38,194 nucleotides of DNA from Desulfobacteraceae bacterium (GTDB lineage Bacteria > Desulfobacterota > DSM-4660 > Desulfatiglandales > Desulfatiglandaceae), in the NCBI GenBank assembly GCA_030613055.1, contig JAUWMR010000039.1:1-38194 (forward strand), read 5' to 3'. Each line of letters starts with the position of its first letter. Position 1 is the stretch's first letter. Made by a program: the position numbers and the translations under genes. A model generated the notes under the pieces. That model saw nothing but the letters and a program-made list of their open reading frames with translations, made no database searches and was not told the DNA's origin. Below are positions 21,865 through 31,158 of this stretch, one piece after another.

Positions 21865-23037
21865 CTAAATTATTAAAGGTATTTTTTCTGCAAAGGATTT
21901 CCAACCGATAACATTTCCTTCTTTTCTTTTCTGACTCATTTCACCGCCATAAATAAGATAGGAGTCTTCACCGCCTTTTTTTGAAATTTTGGACCAGTAT
22001 TTAAGTCCTTTGAAGGAATCATTCGTTATTGTTTGACCTGATTTAATTTCCAAAGCCGATAATTTATCGCCATGTTCAATGATACAATCCACCTCATTAC
22101 CGGAGTTATCACGCCAGAAATAAAGGTTAGGCCTTAATCCACGGTTAAATCTTCCTTTTAACAACTCGGACATTACCCATGTTTCGAAAACAGGCCCCCT
22201 GAAAGGATGGGTTAACAGTGCATCAGCAGAATTAATACCAAGCAGAAAGGATAATAAACCGGTATCATAAAAATAGAGCTTAGGGCTCTTTACAAGGCGT
22301 TTATTAAAATTTTGAAAATGAGGTTGTAACAGGAAAATAATATAACCGGCCTGTAACACGGACAGCCATGCCCTGGCAGTATTATGAGTGATACCGCAAT
22401 CATTTCCAAGGGATGTAAGGTTTAGAATCTGGCCTGATCGGCCTGCGCACATCTTGAGAAATCTTTGGAACTGATCAAGATCGACTATATTTTTTATGAC
22501 CCTGACATCCCTTTCAAGATATGTTGCCACATAATTGGCATACCATTCTGATGGAGGTAATTGCTTGTCATATATTCGAGGGTAGTACCCGGTATATAAA
22601 AGCATCTCTAAAGAACTCGGGATCATACCCTTTCGATACAGCTCATGGAATGAAAAGGGGAGTAGTGTGAGAAGCCCTGTTCTGCCTGCAAGGGATTGGC
22701 TTATTCTTTCCATCAGGCCGAAATGAAAAGAGCCTGTGAGTATGAAAAGACCCTCGTTACCTGACTGATCGACAAGGGTTTGAATATAGGAGAAGAGATC
22801 AGGGGCACGCTGTACCTCGTCTAATATGGCGCCGCCTGAATAGGCCGAAAGAAACCCGCGAGGGTCGCTAAGTGCGAATTCTCTAATATCAGGGTCTTCG
22901 AGCGAGGCGTATTTTTTATCGGGAAAGGTATGCTTCACAAGAGTTGTCTTTCCGGATTGCCGCGGTCCTGTAACAGCAACAACAGGATATTGAATAGCGA
23001 GCTGTTTTAACTTTTTTGAGATCTGTCTCGGAATCAT
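21865..23037 (-). CDS. AAA ATPase with DUF4143 C-terminal domain
   Basis: A 390 aa protein from Met6 of the open frame; homology starts at MIPRQISKKL. Walker A GPRQSGKTTL is near residue 24, Walker B GGAILDEVQRAP near 70, then LTGSFHFGLMERISQSLAGR (sensor region). The C-terminal DUF4143 part ends in NEVDCIIEHGDKLSALEIKS, a D...ExK pattern of the restriction-endonuclease fold. This is the large family of orphan ATPases found in bacteria and archaea, of unknown function. The length is normal (380-430) and the gene intact. There is no ribosome site; a promoter with its -10 box 7 bases before the ATG suggests a leaderless message. Confidence 0.9.
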   Translation of the reverse strand: MIPRQISKKLKQLAIQYPVVAVTGPRQSGKTTLVKHTFPDKKYASLEDPDIREFALSDPRGFLSAYSGGAILDEVQRAPDLFSYIQTLVDQSGNEGLFILTGSFHFGLMERISQSLAGRTGLLTLLPFSFHELYRKGMIPSSLEMLLYTGYYPRIYDKQLPPSEWYANYVATYLERDVRVIKNIVDLDQFQRFLKMCAGRSGQILNLTSLGNDCGITHNTARAWLSVLQAGYIIFLLQPHFQNFNKRLVKSPKLYFYDTGLLSFLLGINSADALLTHPFRGPVFETWVMSELLKGRFNRGLRPNLYFWRDNSGNEVDCIIEHGDKLSALEIKSGQTITNDSFKGLKYWSKISKKGGEDSYLIYGGEMSQKRKEGNVIGWKSFAEKIPLII

Positions 23038-23043
23038 GGTGAA

Positions 23044-23092
23044 TAAATACAATATTTCTTACAAATTGTCAATTGAATTTACAACTTGTAAG
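23044..23092 (-). promoter_or_regulatory. Promoter with overlapping 35 bp palindrome for the DUF4143 ATPase
   Basis: On the minus strand TTGACA (23067-23072) and TATTTA (23044-23049) are 17 bases apart, a good sigma-70 pair. The predicted transcript starts at or within a few bases of the ATG at 23037. A palindrome CTTACAAGTTGTAA...CAATTTGTAAG (23058-23092) covers the -35 box, where a repressor would block transcription. Confidence 0.5.
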
Positions 23093-23517
23093 AAAATGAA
23101 TCCCAAAGATACAGTGGTTGTGACTACTCACGTAGTCAGGCTGAAGGTATCAGGAATGAGGTGAAAGGACTGAGGACTGAGAAAAAAGCTCAGCCCCCGC
23201 CTTCGCGGGAATGACGAAAACGGGTGCTTTCTGACTTTTTGCGGCTTTATCAATATTGAGCTATTACGAAAAAGACCTGTTGATTTTTCTATTTATAGAT
23301 AATATTGTTAAATGTTCTGGGATGTGTACAAACCATTGATATTATTGCTAAATGTTATGGGGTGGGGGATTATAAAAGGATTCAAGGATTCAAGGGTTCG
23401 AGGGGTCAGTGACTCTGCGATATCTGTGAGAGATAAATACGACCTTTTTGGATTTGGCAATTTAATGATTCATGAGGGGGAAAAATTATCGAAAACAAGA
23501 CTGTTATAAAACCGCAA
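23093..23517. other. Gap upstream of ldcA; direct repeat, no gene
   Basis: Two imperfect 29 bp direct repeats (GATAATATTGTTAAATGTTC... at 23298-23326 and GATATTATTGCTAAATGTTA... at 23338-23366) start 40 bases apart. A CGCGGGAATGACG word at about 23203-23215 is part of the repeat F vocabulary, and the GGATTCAAGG micro-repeat is at about 23379-23398. GAGGGGG at 23474-23480 is a likely ribosome site for ldcA. A promoter for the ldcA-mfd operon should lie here but was not pinned down. Confidence 0.45.
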
Positions 23518-24399
23518 ATGCTCAGGCCGGGTGACGCAATCGGGGTTATCGCTCCGGCGGGTCCGGTGGATGAGGCGGAGCTTCGGCCCGGCATAGACGT
23601 GTTAGAGTCGGCAGGGTACAGGGTTCATCCTGGTCGCCATGTCTTTGACAGGGCAGGCTATTTAGCAGGAGGGGATGAAGCCCGTCTCGCGGACCTGCAC
23701 GATATGTTCAGGGACAGGAATATAAGGGCTGTTTTTTGCGCGAGGGGCGGGTACGGAAGCCCGAGACTCCTTGACAGGATTGATTATGATCTGATCAGAG
23801 AGAACCCCAAGATCCTTGTGGGATACAGTGACATTACCGCGCTTTTGATGGCCGTACATGAAAAGACAGGGCTTGTCACCTTTCACGGCCCAATGGTTCG
23901 CGAACTGGCATCTGAGAATCAAGACATTCCCATGAGCCTCCTCCGGGTTCTGTCTTCCGATCAACCGCTGAACCTGAACCTTGGAAAGGGGATATCAATC
24001 GTTCCGGGCAGGGGCAGAGGAACTCTGATCGGCGGCAATCTGAGCCTGTTATGTCATCTTATCGGCACGCAGTACCTTCCTTCTTTTAAAGGACGCATCC
24101 TGTTCGTGGAAGAAAAGGGGGAGACCGTTTACAGGCTGGACCGTATGCTGACCCATCTAAGGCTTTCAGGCAAGCTGGATGGTCTTTCAGGACTTATCGC
24201 CGGTGGATTTGAGGAATGCGGCGATATGTCGGAAATTGAGGTTTTATTGAAGGATACGTTATCAGGACTTGATATCCCCGCGGCAACCGGACTTCCCGCG
24301 GGGCATGGGCCTGAAAACATTGTCCTCCCATTAGGCCTGACCGCCGAGCTTGATACCGATGCCATGACCCTTTCAATCGCGGAAGGGGCGGTCGTATGA
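23518..24399 (+). CDS. ldcA: LD-carboxypeptidase, peptidase family S66
   Basis: A 293 aa cytoplasmic serine peptidase that removes the terminal D-alanine of recycled murein tetrapeptides (LdcA/MccF family). The opening PGDAIGVIAPAGPVDEAEL is typical. Catalytic Ser is S104 in VGYSDITALL; the Glu is in LFVEEKGET (about 198-199) and the His H263 in GLPAGHGPEN. Length is normal. The ATG at 23518 has no ribosome site, whereas GAGGGGG stands 4-8 bases before in-frame ATT/ATC codons at 23485/23488, so a rare start there, adding about 10 residues, is possible. The stop overlaps the mfd start (ATGA), so the two are co-translated. MccF-type immunity is less likely in this context. Confidence 0.9.
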   Translation: MLRPGDAIGVIAPAGPVDEAELRPGIDVLESAGYRVHPGRHVFDRAGYLAGGDEARLADLHDMFRDRNIRAVFCARGGYGSPRLLDRIDYDLIRENPKILVGYSDITALLMAVHEKTGLVTFHGPMVRELASENQDIPMSLLRVLSSDQPLNLNLGKGISIVPGRGRGTLIGGNLSLLCHLIGTQYLPSFKGRILFVEEKGETVYRLDRMLTHLRLSGKLDGLSGLIAGGFEECGDMSEIEVLLKDTLSGLDIPAATGLPAGHGPENIVLPLGLTAELDTDAMTLSIAEGAVV

Positions 24400-27300
24400 C
24401 ACGCAACGATCATCTCACCACACTTAATAAATGGATTGAAGATGGGTCCGCATTTGTCCGGGTTGTGGGCCTTTCCGGTTCCGCGCAGTCCTATTTTTTC
24501 TCCCGGTTTTTGGCAGGCCTTCAAAAGCCCTGTCTGGTCATCCTCCCAGGCGCAAAAGAGGCGGAAAAACTGTACAGGGAACTCCAATTTTTTATGCCCG
24601 CGCCTGACATTCAGGCAGACCCAGATGAGAGGCGGCTGCATGAATTTCCTCAATATGATCTGACCCCTTTGACAGGTCTCAGCCCTCACAGGGAGATTAT
24701 AACGCAGCGCGTCCAGTCCCTTTACGCCTTGATGTCCGGCAAAAATCCAATCGTCATTACCTCGCTTGAGGCCATCCTGTTCAGGGTTATGCCCAAAGAA
24801 GAGTTTTTAAGGCATGTTGAGTATCTTGAAGCGGGGGAGGACGTTGAAAGAGAGGCGCTTATCAGGACGCTGGAGATAACAGGATACCAGCGCGTCTCCC
24901 TTGTTGAAGAGAGGGCGGATTATTCCGTGCGGGGTGGAGTCATTGATCTGTTTTCTCCTCTTTATGATCTGCCCGTGCGCCTGGAGTTCTGGGGCGATCA
25001 TCTTGAATCCATCCGGCAATTTGATCCGATCAGCCAGAGATCAATGAAAAACTTAAAAGAGATGGTTCTCCTCCCGGCAAATGAGATCGTCATGGATGAA
25101 GAGAATGTAAAAAGGGCCAGATCAATGGGCAGGCTCCCAGGCATGGCAGAAGACGGAATGGGTTTTCCGGGACAGGAGGCATGGCTGAATCATTTTTATT
25201 CACACCTTGACACGCTGTTTCGATATCTTCCTGAAGACGGGCTTATCGCGCTTTTTGATTCTCATCGCGCTGAACCGGTATCTCAGGGGGTAAAGAAAAA
25301 ATTTCAGGCGGATGTGGAGAGATTCCGCAAAGAATCCGCCGAAAAAGTGCAACCTTTTCCCGATATAGAAGGCATTTTCTTCCCCTTTGATGAAATGGCG
25401 CCGCAGGTTGAACACCACCGGCAAATTGATTTCAGAGAACTGGACCTGGCCTTTGAGGAGGACAAGGGAAAGACGATCCGCGTTAAGGGCCATTTCCAGC
25501 TTGATGATGAATTAGAGGTAAGGATCGCGGGCAAGGGCAGGGTTTCCATGGCGCCTTTAGCTGAGAGAGTTTCCATGTGGCTTGCATCCCGGGGCAGGGT
25601 CGTTTTGGTGAGTCGCACCGAGCAACAGGCAAACCGCCTGAAAGAAATTTTTAAAAACTACGATGTTGAAATAGACCGGATAGCCCCGCGCTGGAGCGAA
25701 TTACCAAAAGGCCCCGGTCTGAGTATATGTCTTGGCAGGCTTTCAAAGGGTTTTACCTGGCAGGAGCTTGGCCTTTATGTGATCAGTGAAGACGAAGTCT
25801 TCGGACCAAAGAGGGGCCGGTCCGGCCAAAAAAGGGAGGCCCGGGAGAACGCGTTCACATGGTCCAGCTTCAGTCAACTTAAGGCCGGAAATCTTGTGGT
25901 CCACGATGAACACGGTATTGGCTGTTACGCCGGTCTTTTGAATATGGAAATCGAGGGCAGGGTCAATGATTTTATTGTCCTTGAATATGCCAATAAGGAC
26001 AGGCTCTATTTACCGTCAGACCGGGTCAGCATCCTTCAGAAGTATGTTGGAGCGGATGAAAAAAATCCAAAGTTGGACCAATTAGGGGGGCACTCCTGGG
26101 ATATTGCCAGACAAAAGGCTAAAAAATCCGTTGAGAAGATCGCAAAACAGCTTGTGCAGATATATGCCTTGAGAAAACATAGAAAGGGATATGCCTTTTC
26201 GCCACCGGACCATTATTTCAGGGAATTCGAAGCCACCTTCGAGCATGAGGAAACGCGTGATCAGATCAAGGCAATTGAAGATGTTTTGGATAATATGGCA
26301 TCGGAACAGCCCATGGATCGTCTCATATGCGGGGATGTGGGTTTCGGAAAGACAGAGGTCGCGGTTCGCGCCGCGTTTAAGGCCCTGTCGGACGGCAAAC
26401 AGGTGGCCGTCCTGGTTCCGACTACTATCCTGGCCGAACAGCACTATGTGACATTTAAAAAGAGGATGGACCCTTATTCGATTCGTATTGGTGTCCTCAG
26501 CCGGTTCAAGAGCAGGGCGGAGCAGTCAGAGATCATAGGAAAGCTCAGATCCGGAAAGATTGATATCCTGATCGGCACCCACAGGATGCTCCAGAAGGAT
26601 GTCAGATTCCGGGACTTAGGTCTTTTGATTATTGATGAAGAACAGCGTTTCGGCGTCAGGCAAAAGGAAATATTAAAGCAGTACAGATCCCTTGTGGATG
26701 TGCTGGCCATAACCGCCACCCCTATTCCAAGAACACTCCATATGTCACTGATGGGTATACGGGATTTGAGCATTATTGAAACAGCCCCGGAAGACAGGCT
26801 TGCCATCCAGTCGTATTTGTCCCCGTATGATGAAGCGCTCATTACACGCGCACTGGAGTTTGAACTGGAAAGGGGCGGACAGGTGTTTTTTGTCCACAAC
26901 AGGGTAAAGACCATTGAATATATGGCCGACCGGTTAAGGCAGCTTGTTCCGCGTGCCCGCTTTGCTATTGCCCACGGACAGATGAAGGAAAAGAAACTGG
27001 AAGACACTATGATGCGTTTCCTGAAAAAGGAAATCGATGTGCTTGTATGTACGACTATAATTGAATCGGGTCTTGATATCCCATCCACCAATACTATCAT
27101 CCTCAACGAGGTCGAGCGCATGGGATTGGCCCAGATATATCAATTAAGGGGCAGGGTCGGCCGGGCAAAAGACAAGGCCTACGCCTATCTACTGTTTTCA
27201 AAGGACTCAAATCTGACGAGAGACGCGCAAAAGAGGCTAAAGGCCCTTATGGATTTTTCACACTTAGGCGCTGGAGTTCACCTTGCCATGCATGACCTTA

Positions 27301-27878
27301 AGATAAGGGGCGGCGGAAATATCCTCGGTTTTGCCCAGGCAGGACAAATTTCCGCCATCGGTTATGAGCTTTACCTGAGATTGGTCGAGCAGGCTGTTTG
27401 TGAACTCAAAGGCGAGGAGTGGCGCGAAGACATAAATCCGGAAATTCACCTTGATATGCCTGCCTTCCTGCCTGGAGACTATATTATTGATACCGATATC
27501 AGGCTGAATCTTTACAGGAGGCTTTCCACTCTGCGTGATAAATCAGACCTGAATGCCATAGTAGAGGAAATAAACGACCGGTTCGGCCCTTTGCCAAATG
27601 AGGTGCAAAATCTTTTAGGCCTGATGTCCATTCGATTACTACTCAAAAGGACCGGAATCACCCGTTTGGATGTGGGCTCCAGCGCTCTTTCACTTACGTT
27701 CTCCAATGATATGAGGATCGATCCCGATGAACTTGTCAGGCTTGTAACCAGCCAGCCTGGAAAGTTCCGATTCCTGGGCCAGAACAGGCTGAGGGTCAAT
27801 ACAGGGAGGATGTCATCCCCGGAAGGCCTGTCAAAGATCGAAAAGGCCATAGAGGCTCTTCCTGTTTTTAAGGAATAG
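24396..27878 (+). CDS. mfd: Transcription-repair coupling factor
   Basis: An 1160 aa ATP-driven translocase that removes RNA polymerase stalled at DNA damage and recruits UvrA. Order of parts: UvrB-like N terminus with VRGGVIDLFSP (about 180), the RNA-polymerase-interacting CarD-like domain LKAGNLVVHDEHGIGCYAGL (about 495-514), then superfamily-2 motor with GDVGFGKTEVAVRAAF (about 646) and IIDEEQRFGVRQKE (about 746), motif III TATPIPRTLHM, motif VI QLRGRVGRAKDKAYAYL and the C-terminal TRCF domain. Length is as in E. coli (1148). It overlaps ldcA by 4 bases. No missing motif. Confidence 0.97.
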   Translation: MTRNDHLTTLNKWIEDGSAFVRVVGLSGSAQSYFFSRFLAGLQKPCLVILPGAKEAEKLYRELQFFMPAPDIQADPDERRLHEFPQYDLTPLTGLSPHREIITQRVQSLYALMSGKNPIVITSLEAILFRVMPKEEFLRHVEYLEAGEDVEREALIRTLEITGYQRVSLVEERADYSVRGGVIDLFSPLYDLPVRLEFWGDHLESIRQFDPISQRSMKNLKEMVLLPANEIVMDEENVKRARSMGRLPGMAEDGMGFPGQEAWLNHFYSHLDTLFRYLPEDGLIALFDSHRAEPVSQGVKKKFQADVERFRKESAEKVQPFPDIEGIFFPFDEMAPQVEHHRQIDFRELDLAFEEDKGKTIRVKGHFQLDDELEVRIAGKGRVSMAPLAERVSMWLASRGRVVLVSRTEQQANRLKEIFKNYDVEIDRIAPRWSELPKGPGLSICLGRLSKGFTWQELGLYVISEDEVFGPKRGRSGQKREARENAFTWSSFSQLKAGNLVVHDEHGIGCYAGLLNMEIEGRVNDFIVLEYANKDRLYLPSDRVSILQKYVGADEKNPKLDQLGGHSWDIARQKAKKSVEKIAKQLVQIYALRKHRKGYAFSPPDHYFREFEATFEHEETRDQIKAIEDVLDNMASEQPMDRLICGDVGFGKTEVAVRAAFKALSDGKQVAVLVPTTILAEQHYVTFKKRMDPYSIRIGVLSRFKSRAEQSEIIGKLRSGKIDILIGTHRMLQKDVRFRDLGLLIIDEEQRFGVRQKEILKQYRSLVDVLAITATPIPRTLHMSLMGIRDLSIIETAPEDRLAIQSYLSPYDEALITRALEFELERGGQVFFVHNRVKTIEYMADRLRQLVPRARFAIAHGQMKEKKLEDTMMRFLKKEIDVLVCTTIIESGLDIPSTNTIILNEVERMGLAQIYQLRGRVGRAKDKAYAYLLFSKDSNLTRDAQKRLKALMDFSHLGAGVHLAMHDLKIRGGGNILGFAQAGQISAIGYELYLRLVEQAVCELKGEEWREDINPEIHLDMPAFLPGDYIIDTDIRLNLYRRLSTLRDKSDLNAIVEEINDRFGPLPNEVQNLLGLMSIRLLLKRTGITRLDVGSSALSLTFSNDMRIDPDELVRLVTSQPGKFRFLGQNRLRVNTGRMSSPEGLSKIEKAIEALPVFKE

Positions 27879-27891
27879 TGTTAGTTAATTC

Positions 27892-27913
27892 TTCTCCCAA
27901 TAAGTTGGGAGAA
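27892..27913 (+). terminator. Hairpin after mfd
   Basis: TTCTCCCAA, loop TAAG, TTGGGAGAA: perfect 9 bp stem, 13 bases past the mfd stop. It is followed by AGGGG, not T-rich, so termination would not be of the simple factor-independent kind. Confidence 0.45.
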
Positions 27914-28249
27914 AGGGGTCCGGGAGCCGATAAGACTTTTGCCAAACCATCAATTCTTTATAGTTTTTGAGCATTTTTATCCGCCTGTTCTGTGGAGGAT
28001 CACTGGAATCCTTGAATCCTTGGCCCCTTGAATCCTCTCAGAATCATCAACCAATTTGGAGATGATCCATATATCAAAACGCGAATGGGAAGTGTGAGGC
28101 TAAAAAAATGTGCTTGCATTTTCTTTTATTGCTGGTAATCTAACAAATTCAAGTACTTTTTCAGATTATATACTTAGCGATAATAGTGATTTAATGGCAG
28201 CGCATCGGCTGGCAGGGCAAGATGAAAAGATGGGGCCGGGGAAAAAAAG
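27914..28249. other. Gap between mfd and the ppiC-type gene; likely promoter
   Basis: The first part carries the reversed GGATTCAAGG micro-repeats (about 28008-28037: GGAATCCTTGAATCCTTGG). The AT-rich part has TTGCAT, 16 bases, TAATCT at about 28113-28140, a fair sigma-70-like pair for the four-gene operon that follows. No open frame of interest. Confidence 0.35.
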
Positions 28250-29191
28250 TTGTTTAGCATCTATCGAATTATTTGCGGTCTTTGCATAATTACAGTTCTC
28301 GTTTTTGGCTGTGACACGTTTTACCGGCAGGAGAACAAGACAGTCATTGTAGTAGGCTCAAGGCATGTCACGGCAGATGAATTAAAGAGGGACATGTTAT
28401 ATGTGAGTGCAGGCATAGACGTGAGACACCGGAACCACAAGCAGGTCAGGGAGCGATTAGTTGACCAGCTTATTGATCACTATTTGATTATGGAATATGG
28501 AAAAAAAAATAACATTACCCTTTCGGAGAAGGAAATTCAAGTCGCCTTTGATGGTATCAGCAAGGGGTATACGGAAGACGCGTTTCAGGACGCTTTGCTT
28601 CGAGGGTACATTGACTTAGAACAATGGAAGGATCGACTGAAAGAGCAACTTCTGGTGAATAAGATAATCGGAAATATTTCAGAAAAAATATTATTACCTA
28701 GTTACAAGGAGATTAAGTTATATTATAAAGAGAATCACGATGAGTTCAGGTTCCCCAAAATGGTGGAATTCAGACAGATTGTTACCAAGACAAAGGAAGA
28801 AGCCAGGAATCTTTTGAAACGACTTAAAAATGGCGAAGAGATGAGTTCTTTAGCCGAAAAATATTCAATAGCGCCTGAGGCGGAAAAAGGCGGCAAAGTT
28901 GGCTGGGTTGAACACGGCAGTTTAGACGCGTCTATGGAAAAGGTACTCTTTTCATTGCCAGTAGGCAGAGAAAGTTCTGTTATCAAGACTCCTTATGGTT
29001 ACCATATTTTTGAGGTCCTGGCCATTCGATCTGAAGGCGTGAAAGCGCTTCGCGATGTCATTACCGAAATAGAATCAAAAATATTAGGCAAAAGGCGTGA
29101 GATGGCCTGCAAGAAATGGCTGGAGGGCTTGAGGAGAAGTATTGCGGTCAAGATCAACAAGGAACTGCTGAATTCAATGGAGTTATCATAG
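28250..29191 (+). CDS. Parvulin-type peptidyl-prolyl isomerase lipoprotein
   Basis: A 313 aa protein starting at TTG. A signal peptide with lipobox VFGC (Cys21) directs it to the periplasmic side as a lipoprotein. Residues about 45-150 are a SurA-N-like helical chaperone part (LIDHYLIMEYGKKNNITLSE). Residues about 163-265 are the PpiC/parvulin domain: VEFRQIVTKTKEEARNLLKR, LAEKYSIAPEAEKGGKVGWV, VIKTPYGYHIFEVL. It helps fold outer-membrane or secreted proteins. The next gene, also SurA-like, follows directly (TAG then ATG without a gap), so they likely act together. The proline-isomerase function is known for the family; the substrate is not. Confidence 0.9.
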   Translation: MFSIYRIICGLCIITVLVFGCDTFYRQENKTVIVVGSRHVTADELKRDMLYVSAGIDVRHRNHKQVRERLVDQLIDHYLIMEYGKKNNITLSEKEIQVAFDGISKGYTEDAFQDALLRGYIDLEQWKDRLKEQLLVNKIIGNISEKILLPSYKEIKLYYKENHDEFRFPKMVEFRQIVTKTKEEARNLLKRLKNGEEMSSLAEKYSIAPEAEKGGKVGWVEHGSLDASMEKVLFSLPVGRESSVIKTPYGYHIFEVLAIRSEGVKALRDVITEIESKILGKRREMACKKWLEGLRRSIAVKINKELLNSMELS

Positions 29192-30166
29192 ATGAAGTTT
29201 TTCAAGGGTCTGTATATATTTATTTGGTCGGCACTGTTAATCGTGATCTGTTGTCCCGTGTTTTCTGCCGAAATATTAAACAGGGTAGTGGCAGTCGCCA
29301 ACAATGAAATCATAACCCTACATGAGTTGAATGCCAAGATCAAAGTGATAACAGGGTTAGATCCAATTGGTCTGAAGGAACGGGATGAGCAAGGATATCT
29401 TAAAGCCGGCCGCCAGATTTTGGATCAGCTTATAAATGAAAAACTTGCTCAGGAGAAGGTCAGTGAATTTGGAATAAATGTGAGTTCGGCTGAAGTGGAT
29501 AGGGCTATTGAAAGAATAATGAGAAATACCTCCGCGACCCGTGAGGGTATCCTCGCCCATCTCAAAGAGCAGGGCAAGAGTTATGAGTGGTACCGCGAAA
29601 CAATAAAGAACCAGCTCAAACGAATGAGGCTTATTAATCAACAGGTTAAGTCAAAAATAATCATTCGTGAGGAGAGAATTAAAGAATATTATAACGAACA
29701 CAAGGACGAGTACAGGCTGGAAGAAAAAGTCCGTCTTGCAGTTATTTTTTTAGGGCAGAAAAATTTATCTGATTCTAAGGAGGCGCGCCATCTTAGACGG
29801 AGAGCAGATAGAATTGTCTCCCGGCTGAAAAACGGTGAAGATTTTGCAAAATTGGCAAGGGAGTTTTCCAGAGGGCCCGGGGCGGATGAAGGAGGAGATA
29901 TCGGTCTTTTCAAGGCCTCACAGCTTGATCCTGAACTTAAAGACATTGTTAAGGCTATGCCTGTTGGAGACATAAGTGAGCCGATTATAAATCCATCCGG
30001 AATACGGATTTTCAAGCTTGTGGAAAAGCAGGAAAAAAAGTTGAGAACCATGGAAGAGGTGCGGGATGGGATTTACAGGAAGCTCTATCTGGAGGAAGTT
30101 GATAAAATGTACTCATCCTGGGTTAAAGAACTTAGGGAAAAGGCATATATAAAAATCTTTTTTTGA
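29192..30166 (+). CDS. surA: SurA-like periplasmic foldase
   Basis: A 324 aa protein. A signal peptide is cut after VFSA (residue 27), then EILNRVVAVANNEIITLHEL, the standard SurA start. Helical chaperone part to about 165, then one parvulin domain (about 180-280): VRLAVIFLGQKN, FAKLAREFSRGPGADEGGDI, MPVGDISEPIINPSGIRIFK. E. coli SurA has two such domains and 428 residues; single-domain forms are normal in deltaproteobacteria. It escorts outer-membrane proteins through the periplasm. The start codon directly follows the stop of the upstream foldase gene; the next gene (rodZ-like) begins 14 bases on. Confidence 0.9.
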   Translation: MKFFKGLYIFIWSALLIVICCPVFSAEILNRVVAVANNEIITLHELNAKIKVITGLDPIGLKERDEQGYLKAGRQILDQLINEKLAQEKVSEFGINVSSAEVDRAIERIMRNTSATREGILAHLKEQGKSYEWYRETIKNQLKRMRLINQQVKSKIIIREERIKEYYNEHKDEYRLEEKVRLAVIFLGQKNLSDSKEARHLRRRADRIVSRLKNGEDFAKLAREFSRGPGADEGGDIGLFKASQLDPELKDIVKAMPVGDISEPIINPSGIRIFKLVEKQEKKLRTMEEVRDGIYRKLYLEEVDKMYSSWVKELREKAYIKIFF

Positions 30167-30179
30167 GATTTCGCGAGAG

Positions 30180-31157
30180 ATGAACCAAAATGAGTATCAG
30201 CCGCCCTCCGGGCAAGATGTCCCACCGGACCAGAGTCAGGATACAATAGATCGGGAAAATGTATCTCCTGGCGGTATCGGCATTGGCGGCATTTTAAGGA
30301 ATGAAAGGGAGAAAAAGGCTCTCAGTTATGCCCGGATTTCCGAAATGACTAAACTTCGGCCTCATATCCTTGAGGCCCTTGAAAATGAAGACTGGGATCA
30401 GCTTCCTTCTCCGGTTTTTGTGACAGGATTTGTCCGTACTTATGCCCGCGCACTGGAATTGGAAGAGGGGAAAGTGGTTGATCTTTATCGTAAGGCTATT
30501 CCCCCCGATACCACGATTCCAAAGCCTCTTATGGAACCTGTCAAAAGCAGGAGATCGCTCTCTGTTTTTTTAATATTTCTCCTGTTGACCATGGCATCCG
30601 CCTATTATTTGTGGAATGAATACCCGGGACGCGAGAGGGTTTTTGCAAAGCCGGAGACAATTGTACCCGCGGCGGACAGGATTGTAAAATTAGAAAGTAT
30701 CCTGGAAACTCCGGACGTACATGAGCAATTGGTACCGGAAGAAATAGGTGAACCTGGGCCGGCAGCTGAGACAGAAAAGGAAGTGGTATATAAGGAACCC
30801 AGGAAGGGTTCAGTTAGAGAAAAGAAAAAGACCAAACCCGTGATTAAAAAGCCTGTCCCATATGATTATGACATTAATCCCGAGATTGAGGATTTTCCAT
30901 TTACGCTCACGGCCAATGTAAGAGAAAAAACCTGGATAAGGATATCCGTGGATGGAGACCAATCCAGGGAGTATATTTTTATTCCTGGGAATAGTCGCGA
31001 ATGGAAGGCCCGTGTGGGTTTTGAATTACTCATCGGCAATGCGGATGGAATTGATTTTGAGTTTAACGGAGAAAAAATTAATAATTTGGGGAGATCAGGG
31101 CAGGTGGTTCATTTTTTCCTTCCAGAATACTATATAAGGCAAAATTCGCGATTTTAG
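30180..31157 (+). CDS. RodZ-like cytoskeletal/HTH membrane protein
   Basis: A 325 aa single-pass membrane protein. Residues about 36-100 form a helix-turn-helix of the HTH_25 type (LRNEREKKALSYARISEMTK, HILEALENEDWDQLPSPVFV, GFVRTYARAL), one transmembrane segment at about 124-143 (SLSVFLIFLLLTMASAYYLW), a proline- and lysine-rich linker, and a C-terminal DUF4115 beta domain (about 240-320; VREKTWIRISVDG ... LLIGNADGIDFEFNG). RodZ links MreB to the cell-shape machinery. Deltaproteobacterial members are often annotated only as HTH-domain proteins. It starts 14 bases after surA and ends 1 base before tyrS. Confidence 0.85.
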   Translation: MNQNEYQPPSGQDVPPDQSQDTIDRENVSPGGIGIGGILRNEREKKALSYARISEMTKLRPHILEALENEDWDQLPSPVFVTGFVRTYARALELEEGKVVDLYRKAIPPDTTIPKPLMEPVKSRRSLSVFLIFLLLTMASAYYLWNEYPGRERVFAKPETIVPAADRIVKLESILETPDVHEQLVPEEIGEPGPAAETEKEVVYKEPRKGSVREKKKTKPVIKKPVPYDYDINPEIEDFPFTLTANVREKTWIRISVDGDQSREYIFIPGNSREWKARVGFELLIGNADGIDFEFNGEKINNLGRSGQVVHFFLPEYYIRQNSRF

Positions 31158-31158
31158 C

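Noticed and set aside
26474-27121. 215 codon minus-strand frame opposite mfd
   Set aside because: Shadow of a highly conserved mfd region.
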